Shown here one piece after another: positions 1 through 5,109 of a DNA stretch of 11,092 nt (positions are counted from its first letter, which is position 1; each line of letters starts with the position of its first letter). The DNA lies in NCBI GenBank assembly GCA_030043285.1, contig JASHXZ010000267.1:1-11092 (forward strand), given 5' to 3'. A program made the position numbers and the translations under genes. This stretch comes from Xanthobacteraceae bacterium (GTDB lineage: Bacteria; Pseudomonadota; Alphaproteobacteria; Rhizobiales; Xanthobacteraceae). The notes below the pieces were generated by a model, which saw nothing but the letters and a program-made list of their open reading frames with translations, did not search any database and was not told where the DNA came from.

Positions 1-45
1 CTAGCGGGTAACACCGTGGAGGTTCGAGTCCTCTCCTGGGCACCA
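1..45 (+). tRNA. tRNA-Leu, 3' part only (5' end outside window)
   Basis: The visible part runs from the 3' side of the anticodon stem (CTAG, 1-4) through a long variable arm (CGG 5-7 pairing with CCG 14-16), then a T arm (GGAGG 18-22, loop TTCGAGT 23-29, CCTCT 30-34 with one G-U pair). The acceptor strand is CCTGGGC (35-41), followed by discriminator A42 and an encoded CCA (43-45). A long variable arm means Leu, Ser or Tyr, and discriminator A with this acceptor strand fits Leu rather than Ser. The anticodon lies left of the window, so the isoacceptor is unknown. The 3' end points at the accessory genes, the usual orientation for integration of an island at a tRNA. Confidence 0.92.
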
Positions 46-128
46 ACAGGTTGAATTGCTGCGTCACATAGTTTCAAATGCGAGACGAAAATTCCATTCC
101 AAACCTGTATGGGCCCTTTCACTGATGA

Positions 129-692
129 TCAACTGCCGCGCGCCCTTCGAACCTGTATGTCTACCCCAGTCATTCTTAAACGCCATTCACATAAAGATGT
201 GCTGACACCATAGAGAGCTGCAATATCGACGGCCGTTTGGCCACGCGATCGATGGTGAACCAGTGCCGAGCGAGGAAGAAGGAGGGCGGCGCCGTACCAA
301 TCGGCTTCTTGTTCCTGATCCTCCGAGTAGTCGCTGAGAAGTAAAACGCCTTTCTTTGAAACATCGACCCGCACCGGGGTATGCCGCAAGTCAATATGGG
401 CCAGCTCGTGCATCAGGTCGCTACGGCTCCGTGTTAGTGCATGTGCTGGATTGAGGACGATCGCTAACGTTGTGCCTTCCTTCAGGGTCATGGCCGACCA
501 GCTATCGCCGTCTGCCGTAACAAGCTGATGAATGGTTGCGGGCGACAAACTTAGCGTCGCAAAATCTAGCACTAATACCCCCAAGAACCGCGCGTAGGCC
601 CACGGGTCCAAAGGTGCAAGTGGGCGCAGCTTGAGAGCTTGTCGAGCAGCCGCGGAAGCCTTCTCAGCTTCAGTCTTGAATCCGCGCCGCAA
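129..692 (-). CDS. ImmA/IrrE-type (COG2856) zinc metalloprotease-like protein
   Basis: This 187-residue protein has the HExxH zinc motif HELAH at residues 95-99 and, about 30 residues later, a Glu/Asp-rich segment (EDQEQEADWYG, 124-134) that should supply the third zinc ligand. The following GAALLLPR stretch is typical of the family. Members either cleave phage-type repressors, as ImmA does with ImmR, or act as the toxin half of XRE-COG2856 pairs. The gene starts 3 bases after the stop of the XRE gene (696-1046), so the two are almost certainly co-transcribed and translationally linked. No N-terminal HTH is fused to it, so the DNA-binding function is in the partner. Its 3' end lies about 84 bases from the tRNA-Leu. 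Protease versus toxin activity cannot be decided from sequence. Confidence 0.85.
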   Translation of the reverse strand: MRRGFKTEAEKASAAARQALKLRPLAPLDPWAYARFLGVLVLDFATLSLSPATIHQLVTADGDSWSAMTLKEGTTLAIVLNPAHALTRSRSDLMHELAHIDLRHTPVRVDVSKKGVLLLSDYSEDQEQEADWYGAALLLPRSALVHHRSRGQTAVDIAALYGVSTSLCEWRLRMTGVDIQVRRARGS

Positions 693-695
693 GGG

Positions 696-1046
696 CTAGC
701 GGCTCATCAGTTTTTCGCGCGCGCGAAGGGCACGCTGCGCTGCTAAAATCAGCTCCCCAAGTGCAGTCGCAGTTTCCATTTTGACAGTCTTCTTCTTTCT
801 GAAATGGACGACCGCGTCCGGCGTGGCCTGGGTGCCATCGTCCGTCTCGATGCCGAGAAACTCCCTTGGATCGCGCCCAAGCCATTTGCACAACTTTGCG
901 AACGTCTGCAGGTCTGGCATGTGTCCGTTCTCTACTCGCGAAAATGTTGCGGTGCTGACCTCGGCTTCAGCTGCTGCCGCTCGAACCCCGCGGCTCCCGC
1001 GTTTGATAGTGAGTAGGCGACCAAAATCGCCAATTGCTAGAACCAT
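696..1046 (-). CDS. XRE-family helix-turn-helix regulator
   Basis: This 116-residue protein has a Cro/C1-type helix-turn-helix at about residues 10-64. The recognisable core is AAAAEAEVSTATFSRVENG (second and recognition helices), followed by the PDLQTFAKLCKWLGRDPREFL helices. The remaining 50 residues are charged and unassigned and may serve for dimerisation or partner binding. The ATG at 1044-1046 has a purine-rich GGGGG at 1051-1055 with a 4-base spacer. It is the first gene of a two-gene minus-strand operon with the COG2856 protein, the standard arrangement of ImmR/ImmA and of XRE-COG2856 toxin-antitoxin pairs. It diverges from the nuclease-like operon at 1281, and the palindromes at 1124-1151 are plausible binding sites for it (inference). 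Confidence 0.85.
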   Translation of the reverse strand: MVLAIGDFGRLLTIKRGSRGVRAAAAEAEVSTATFSRVENGHMPDLQTFAKLCKWLGRDPREFLGIETDDGTQATPDAVVHFRKKKTVKMETATALGELILAAQRALRAREKLMSR

Positions 1047-1115
1047 TTAACCCCCATTTTTGGCGGCTAAGAAGCCGTGCCTTGACGGTCCACGCGACTC
1101 CGATTACGGTGTCTC

Positions 1116-1144
1116 TTGCATAGGACGATTCGTCTCGTTATATA
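1116..1144 (+). promoter_or_regulatory. Sigma70-type promoter of the GIY-YIG/HNH operon
   Basis: TTGCAT (1116-1121) and TATATA (1139-1144) are separated by 17 bases, the optimal spacing. It lies in the 234-base gap between the divergent XRE and GIY-YIG genes and points toward 1281, leaving a leader of about 130 bases. It is the only well-formed promoter I could see in this gap. Confidence 0.55.
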
Positions 1145-1151
1145 GACGTCT
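1124..1151. promoter_or_regulatory. Two palindromes over the promoter spacer and -10 (candidate operators)
   Basis: GACGA-T-TCGTC (1124-1134) is a perfect 5+5 palindrome lying entirely between the -35 and -10 hexamers. AGACGTCT (1144-1151) is a perfect 8-base palindrome starting at the last base of the -10. Both contain a GACG half. A dimeric regulator bound here would block polymerase. The adjacent XRE protein is the obvious candidate, but this is inference. Confidence 0.4.
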
Positions 1152-1280
1152 TACGGAGGTAACGAACGAATCACCATCGGCGACTCGCGTCAAGCGCCCA
1201 ATTGAGCCGGCAGGTGCAAAGAGGAAGCCTCACGTCTGCCGAGAGCGATCTGATCCGAACGGAACAACTAGGATTGAGCT

Positions 1281-1568
1281 ATGGCGAAAAAAACCGTCCC
1301 ATTTAACCACGCTGGAATCGGCAAGCTGCCGATCAATAAACCCGTGATCTACAAGATCGAAACGCTCGGAGGGAAGAACAACTACACTGGCGTGGCCCAA
1401 CGAGGCCGGGCACAAGAAAGATTGCAAGAGCATCTGCCGGCGGGGAGACATCCAATTCCCGGCACGAAGGTTCGCGTCGAGCAAGTCAACACAATAGCTG
1501 AGGCGAAGAAAAAAGAAGAAACGATCATCGCACGGGAGCAGCCAAAATATAACAAGCTTCACAAGTAA
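1281..1568 (+). CDS. Minimal GIY-YIG-like nuclease domain protein
   Basis: This 95-residue protein consists of little more than one GIY-YIG domain. The first motif appears as V22-I23-Y24 (for GIY) and the second as Y35-T36-G37 (for YIG). A catalytic-type Arg follows in ERLQEH (R47, with H51). A candidate metal-binding Glu sits at E79/E80, and the usual C-terminal Pro-x-Tyr-Asn is present (P88, Y90, N91). The key positions are therefore kept, although both signature triplets deviate. No DNA-binding or specificity domain is attached. The ATG at 1281 has a weak AGGA-type site upstream. The HNH gene follows 14 bases downstream in the same operon. Homologous folds occur in homing endonucleases, UvrC, restriction enzymes and small standalone proteins; the target here is unknown. 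Confidence 0.65.
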   Translation: MAKKTVPFNHAGIGKLPINKPVIYKIETLGGKNNYTGVAQRGRAQERLQEHLPAGRHPIPGTKVRVEQVNTIAEAKKKEETIIAREQPKYNKLHK

Positions 1569-1582
1569 AGCAGGAGATCATT

Positions 1583-1807
1583 ATGGCGCGCTGCACAAGA
1601 ACGCGGGACCTTGAGGTTCACCATAAGCGTAGGGATGGCGGCAATGACATCGGCAACGCTGAAGTCCTCTGCGGGCCTTGCCATCAGGCAACAGCCACTT
1701 ACGGCACACCGGGTCGATCGCCGCCAGCCTTCTCGCAGGAAGTAAAGGATCGGGCGATAAGGGCCGCTGACAACAGATGTGAGTGCACCAAGACTGGATG
1801 CCACTGA
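1583..1807 (+). CDS. Small HNH-like zinc protein
   Basis: This 74-residue protein carries an HNH core: V12-H13-H14, then G19-G20-N21, N25, and C30-x-x-C33-H34. The usual N-terminal zinc half (CxxC before the His pair) is absent, with only C4 present. Instead a cluster C66-x-C68-x4-C73-H74 ends the protein, preceded by RAIRAADNR, which resembles the lead-in normally found before the His pair. AGGAG at 1572-1576 lies 6 bases before the ATG, a strong ribosome site. The gene is 14 bases downstream of the GIY-YIG gene. After its stop the base composition turns GC-rich, so this is probably the last gene of the accessory segment. It could be a nuclease, a zinc-binding adaptor or a truncated two-domain protein. 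Confidence 0.65.
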   Translation: MARCTRTRDLEVHHKRRDGGNDIGNAEVLCGPCHQATATYGTPGRSPPAFSQEVKDRAIRAADNRCECTKTGCH

Positions 1808-1823
1808 TTTCCGGTGCGGCTGG

Positions 1824-1846
1824 GCTGGCCCGCGGTGCGGGTCAGC
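1824..1846. terminator. Strong GC-rich hairpin between convergent genes, no T-tract
   Basis: GCTGGCCCGC (1824-1833) pairs with GCGGGTCAGC (1837-1846) around a GGT loop: a 10-base stem with one G-U wobble. It lies 17 bases after the HNH stop and before the 3' end of the minus-strand lyase remnant. No run of T follows on either strand, so it may stabilise a 3' end or assist termination rather than act as a complete intrinsic terminator. Confidence 0.4.
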
Positions 1847-1890
1847 GAGATTCGCCCTGTTCTTCCAGCGCCTGCAGGTAGGCCGAACCT

Positions 1891-2223
1891 TCACTGCCGC
1901 GCCGCCGCCTGCTCTGCCGCCTTGATGTCGGCTTCGCTGCGGAACGTCATCACCGCGACCTTGCTGGATCGCGCATAGGCGAACACCAGTTCCTCGATGT
2001 TCGGTTTTTCCAGGAGCGAGATGACGCGCACCTCGGTGCCGCGCGTCGGCAAGTCGAACAGCGTCCATTGGCCGGTCGCCGGTTCGTACTTGGCGATCTG
2101 ATCGGTGGTCCACATCGAGGCCCAGACATTGTGATCCTTGTCCGGAACCGCATGGTAGGGCTGCTCCGCCGGCGATATCGTGTTGCGGAATACGCGCAGA
2201 ACGTCTCTTCTGGGGCCAGTCAA
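1891..2223 (-). pseudogene. C-terminal remnant of a virginiamycin B lyase (Vgb)-like beta-propeller protein
   Basis: The 110-residue reading frame contains a beta-propeller blade like those of streptogramin/virginiamycin B lyase-like proteins: PYHAVPDKDHNVWASMWTTD, then IAKYEPATGQWTLFDLP. A C-terminal segment, SKVAVMTFRSEADI, matches what I recall of the ends of such proteins in Bradyrhizobium-type genomes. Full-length relatives have six or seven blades and roughly 300 or more residues, so most of the protein is missing. The reading frame begins abruptly at 2223, just 18 bases from the stop of the upstream porin-like gene, which suggests that a deletion or replacement removed the 5' part. It is probably not functional as a lyase. 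An independent short protein is possible but less likely. Confidence 0.55.
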
Positions 2224-2241
2224 CGAAGACAGCGAACAAAC

Positions 2242-2565
2242 TCACCGCCCTCGCGCGCCGCCTTCGACCGTCACGAAGCCGCCGATCTTCACGCACGTGT
2301 CGGTGCCGGCGACGTTGACGAAGCCGGCGCCGAATTCTTTGCAGGACTTTTTGGTTTGCGCGCTGGTGTGCGACTTGGCGGCGCCATGCGGCGTCGACCA
2401 TGTGGGCGGCGGATTGGGGTTGGTGAGCGTTTGCGCGGCGGCGCGCTCAACGACGACGCCCACGAGCAGCGCCGAGGCGATGGCCACGGCAAGCGCGGTC
2501 AAAGGAACCGCGCCTGGGCGGGCCGGGCTCATTGCCATCGCTTCACAGCGGCTACTGCGCTTCAT
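2242..2565 (-). CDS. Small exported protein with alpha-porin N-terminal-like motif
   Basis: This 107-residue protein has an N-terminal signal peptide: basic start, then the hydrophobic segment VPLTALAVAIASALLVGVVV, then a likely cleavage after ERAAA before QTLTN. The mature part is short, begins Pro/Asn-rich and contains CKEFGAGFVNVAGTDTCVKI followed by GGFVTVEG. This closely resembles the mature N-terminus of alphaproteobacterial porins of the Omp2/RopA type (Cys, FGAGF, PGTDTC, KIGGY). None of the remaining porin barrel is present. It may be a standalone short protein of this type or a porin gene cut after its first strand. Starts at 2565, 2541 or 2535 are possible; none has a strong ribosome site. 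It runs divergently from the RNase D gene. Confidence 0.5.
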   Translation of the reverse strand: MKRSSRCEAMAMSPARPGAVPLTALAVAIASALLVGVVVERAAAQTLTNPNPPPTWSTPHGAAKSHTSAQTKKSCKEFGAGFVNVAGTDTCVKIGGFVTVEGGARGR

Positions 2566-2728
2566 GGATTGCGGCTCGTGCGTTGGCCGGGCTCAGGACG
2601 CTCAGGGGTTTCGCCTGACGGATGCATACTAGGCACAGCGACGGATCAAGGATAGCAACGGCATCATCGGGGTGCGCGGATAAGTTGAGCCTCCCGGAAC
2701 TTTCACGATGCAGGCCGATTAGGTGTTT

Positions 2729-2757
2729 TTGACGCGCCATTTCGGGTGCGATATTCA
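2729..2757 (+). promoter_or_regulatory. Sigma70-type promoter upstream of the RNase D-lpt block
   Basis: TTGACG (2729-2734) and TATTCA (2752-2757) are separated by exactly 17 bases, about 95 bases before the chosen ATG at 2855. The -35 is nearly consensus and the -10 is moderate. It is the best promoter in the 289-base divergent gap and could drive the whole rnd-lptCAB cluster. Confidence 0.55.
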
Positions 2758-2854
2758 CGCCAACCGCAGCCGCTGACGGGTTGCACGCTTGACCCCGGAT
2801 GTCCCGCGTCGGGGCCCAGCGCAACGCGATCGCCGCGCAAAGGACGAACACCGC

Positions 2855-3475
2855 ATGACCATCCGCTTTCACCGCGGCGATCTGCCGGACCTGTCGCACT
2901 ACGCCGGCGTGCGGGCGGTCGCTATCGACACCGAGACAATGGGGCTTTCTCTGACGCGGGACCGGCTTTGCCTGGTGCAGCTATCGGCCGGCGACGGCTC
3001 GGCCGACCTGGTGCAGATCGCCGCGACGCCGGCGCCCGCGCCGAACCTCAAAAAGCTCATTGGCGACCGCAGCGTGGTGAAGATTTTCCACTTCGCGCGC
3101 TTCGATCTCGCCACGCTGCAGAAGACATTCGGCGTCATGGCGGAACCGGTCTATTGCACCAAGATCGCGTCGCGGCTGGTGCGCACCTATACGGACAAGC
3201 ACGGCTTGAAGGACTTGGTGCGCGAGGTGCTCGGCCACGATCTGTCGAAGCAGCTGCAGCTGTCGGATTGGGGCGCCGGGAACCTCTCGGAGGCGCAGCT
3301 CGCCTACGCGGCGTCCGATGTGCTCTATCTGCACGCGCTCAGAGACAAGCTCAATGTCATGCTGGCGCGCGAGAGCCGTGAGGGTTTGGCGGCAGCCTGC
3401 TTCGGCTTCCTGCCCGACCGGGTGCGGCTCGATCTCGCCGGCTTTGCCGGCGAGGACATCTTCTCGCACTCGTAA
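2855..3475 (+). CDS. rnd: Short ribonuclease D (DEDDy 3'-5' exoribonuclease)
   Basis: The family trims the 3' ends of tRNA precursors and other small RNAs with two metal ions. All DEDDy residues are visible: D25 and E27 in AIDTETMGL (ExoI), D84 in IFHFARFD (ExoII), and Y151 with D155 in YAASDVLYL (ExoIII). With 206 residues the protein holds only the exonuclease domain and lacks the HRDC domains of the longer (about 375-residue) E. coli enzyme. I chose the ATG at 2855 because AAGGA (2840-2844) precedes it and the protein then begins with the conserved MTIRFHRGDLPDLSHY; the frame is open back to 2789. It lies directly before lptC, a common arrangement in Hyphomicrobiales, but its functional link to lipopolysaccharide transport is unknown. 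Confidence 0.9.
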   Translation: MTIRFHRGDLPDLSHYAGVRAVAIDTETMGLSLTRDRLCLVQLSAGDGSADLVQIAATPAPAPNLKKLIGDRSVVKIFHFARFDLATLQKTFGVMAEPVYCTKIASRLVRTYTDKHGLKDLVREVLGHDLSKQLQLSDWGAGNLSEAQLAYAASDVLYLHALRDKLNVMLARESREGLAAACFGFLPDRVRLDLAGFAGEDIFSHS

Positions 3476-3521
3476 AGCGGTCCTTTACGCTCTTGATTTG
3501 CCAGGCCGGCCGTCATGGAGC

Positions 3522-3536
3522 GGCCCCGTCGGGGCC
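3522..3536. other. Perfect hairpin between rnd and lptC
   Basis: GGCCCC (3522-3527) pairs with GGGGCC (3531-3536) around GTC. It lies 47 bases after the rnd stop and 86 bases before the likely lptC start. No T-run follows. It could moderate read-through from rnd into lptC or stabilise the rnd 3' end. Confidence 0.35.
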
Positions 3537-3607
3537 ACATTCGCAGGCGACTCTTGGGCCGCGGGCCCGTAGAATGCGGCTCCGGGCCGAATCGGGGGCG
3601 GCGGTCC

Positions 3608-3613
3608 GAGGGG
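3608..3613 (+). promoter_or_regulatory. Ribosome binding site deciding the TTG start of lptC
   Basis: GAGGGG ends 8 bases before a TTG at 3622. The upstream in-frame candidates (TTG 3493, ATG 3574) have no comparable site, and starting there would add Gly/Arg-rich sequence not expected in LptC. Confidence 0.5.
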
Positions 3614-3621
3614 ATAATCAT

Positions 3622-4314
3622 TTGAGCACCATCTCCTTCGCCGGAGACGAGGGCGGCGCAGCTATTGCGGAACGCGCGCCCGCCAAGAGCGAGCGGCTGT
3701 ACCGGCGGGCGCTGCGCCACAGCCGGCGGGTTCGGCAGCTGCGGGTGGTCCTCGTCGGCGCCGTCGTGGTCGTGCTGGTCGGCCTCGTCGCCGACAATTA
3801 TTTGCTGCCGTCAGGTGCGCTGCATTTGCCCGGCGAGATCGCCAACGTGCTCATCCAGGGCACCAAGATCACCATGCAGAAGCCGCGGCTGACCGGCTAC
3901 ACCAGCGACGGACGGGCGTACCAGTTCAGCGCCGAAGCGGCCGCGCAGGACGTCACCAAGCCCGATTTCGTCCAGCTCGAGCACATCCGCGCCAAGATGG
4001 CCATGGCCGACAAGAGCACCGTCGACATGTGGGCGGACGACGGCGTCTACGACATGAAAGGCGACATGCTCACGCTCAACAACAACATTCGTCTGGTGTC
4101 GTCGACCGGCTATGAGGCGCGCTTGAGCCAGGCGCTGGTCGACATGCGCAAGGGCAATGTGGTTTCCAACACGCCGGTCTGGGTGAATCTGCTCGACGGC
4201 ACGCTCGACGCCAAACGGCTGGAAATCACCGACAAGGGCGACGTGCTTCGCTTCGGCGACGTCCACATGGTGCTGCAGTCGGGCAAGCCCGACGGCAAGG
4301 CGGACCAGCCATGA
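3622..4314 (+). CDS. lptC: LPS export protein LptC
   Basis: LptC is a bitopic inner-membrane protein that receives lipopolysaccharide from LptB2FG and passes it to LptA across the periplasm. From the TTG start the protein has 230 residues: a basic cytoplasmic segment, one transmembrane helix at about 41-57 (VVLVGAVVVVLVGLVAD), then a periplasmic beta-jellyroll. The jellyroll includes the typical KPRLTGYTSDGRAYQFSAEAA, GVYDMKGDMLTLNNNIRLVSSTGYEA and GNVVSNTPV segments. The stop overlaps the lptA start (ATGA, 4311-4314), indicating translational coupling. An ATG at 3574 would lengthen the N-terminus by 16 residues and cannot be excluded. The family is sequence-diverse, but length, topology and position between rnd and lptA make the call secure. 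Confidence 0.88.
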   Translation: MSTISFAGDEGGAAIAERAPAKSERLYRRALRHSRRVRQLRVVLVGAVVVVLVGLVADNYLLPSGALHLPGEIANVLIQGTKITMQKPRLTGYTSDGRAYQFSAEAAAQDVTKPDFVQLEHIRAKMAMADKSTVDMWADDGVYDMKGDMLTLNNNIRLVSSTGYEARLSQALVDMRKGNVVSNTPVWVNLLDGTLDAKRLEITDKGDVLRFGDVHMVLQSGKPDGKADQP

Positions 4315-4997
4315 GGCGCGCGATGAGTCCAAAACTCGGCTTTGTCGCCGCGGCAGCGATCGCCTTGATGGTGTCGGCGCCGGTCGTGGCGCAGGGCCCG
4401 CATCCGGCGCCGGGCGGCCTGGTGCCGGGAGGGCAGAACCAGGATCAGCCGGTTCAGATCGACGCCAAAGCGCTGGAAGTCCGCGACAAGCAGAAGACCG
4501 CGACGTTTTCCGGCGACGTGCATGTGGTGCAGGGCGACACCACGATGCGCTGCAAGACCCTGGTGGTGTTTTATGGCGCGGAGGTCGGCATCGGCGGCGA
4601 CAAGCCGGTGGTTCGCGCCAAGACCACGTCCGGCACGCCGCCGAACGCGCAGAATATTCGTCGCATCGAGGCGCACGGCGACGTCACCGTCACCAGCAAG
4701 GATCAGAATGCCACCGGCGACCTCGGCGTCTACGACCTTCACGCCAAGACCATCACGCTCAGCGGCAACGTCGTCGTCAGTCAAGGCAAGAACGTCATCC
4801 ACGGCGAACGCGTCATCGTCGACACCGTGACCGGCAATGCGCGGGTCGAGTCGGCTCCCAGCGCCACTCCTGGTGCCACGCAGGGCCGCGTGCGCGCGCT
4901 CATCATTCCCAACGGTGAGGGCCAAGGCGGCCAGGGTAATTTCATGACCATCGGACCGGGACCGGGACCGGGGCCGGCGCCGGGCCCAAAACGCTGA
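4311..4997 (+). CDS. lptA: LPS transport periplasmic bridge protein LptA
   Basis: LptA (OstA/LptA domain) forms the periplasmic bridge along which lipopolysaccharide slides from LptC to LptD. The 228-residue protein has a signal peptide (LGFVAAAAIALMVSAPVVAQ, cleavage near residue 27-28) and a Pro/Gly-rich linker. The OstA-type repeats run from about 47 to 180: QIDAKALEVRDKQKTATFSG, then GDVTVTSKDQNATGDLGVYD, then TLSGNVVVSQGKNVIHGERV. The start ATG overlaps the lptC stop; an in-frame ATG at 4323 is an alternative that keeps the signal peptide. The C-terminus ends in GPGPGPGPAPGPKR, encoded by a hexamer repeat and not part of the jellyroll. lptB follows 112 bases later. Confidence 0.92.
   Translation: MRRAMSPKLGFVAAAAIALMVSAPVVAQGPHPAPGGLVPGGQNQDQPVQIDAKALEVRDKQKTATFSGDVHVVQGDTTMRCKTLVVFYGAEVGIGGDKPVVRAKTTSGTPPNAQNIRRIEAHGDVTVTSKDQNATGDLGVYDLHAKTITLSGNVVVSQGKNVIHGERVIVDTVTGNARVESAPSATPGATQGRVRALIIPNGEGQGGQGNFMTIGPGPGPGPAPGPKR
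4953..4982 (+). repeat. GGGACC-type hexamer microsatellite at the 3' end of lptA
   Basis: Roughly five imperfect hexamer units (GGACCG, GGACCG, GGACCG, then GGGCCG, GCGCCG) encode the alternating Gly-Pro tail of LptA. In-frame hexamer gain or loss would change tail length by two residues per unit without shifting the frame. Confidence 0.6.
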
Positions 4998-5095
4998 ACT
5001 TGCCGCCCGGCTAGCGCCGTGACAGACAGGCGTGCTTTTTGAGTCCCTGACGTGCTGGCTGGAAAAACATGCTGCGGACGCGCAGGCGAACTGCC

Positions 5096-5100
5096 GGAGA
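5096..5100 (+). promoter_or_regulatory. Ribosome binding site deciding the TTG start of lptB
   Basis: GGAGA lies 9 bases before an in-frame TTG at 5110. The alternative GTG at 5032 has AGG only one base upstream, too close to work well. Confidence 0.45.
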
Positions 5101-5109
5101 TTGCCGGGC

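Noticed and set aside
102..159. Direct repeat AACCTGTATG at 102-111 and 150-159 near the tRNA, considered as att-like or excision scar
   Set aside because: Only 10 bases, flanks do not align, and it does not match the tRNA 3' end; chance or minor duplication is as likely.
1060..1347. Plus-strand reading frame of 95 residues before and overlapping the GIY-YIG gene
   Set aside because: It has no recognisable motif or good start, covers the promoter and palindromes, and overlaps the better-supported gene at 1281.
2068..2655. Plus-strand reading frames opposite the porin-like gene and lyase remnant
   Set aside because: Arg/Gly-rich sequence without motifs, antisense to a recognisable signal peptide and porin motif; typical high-GC shadow frames.
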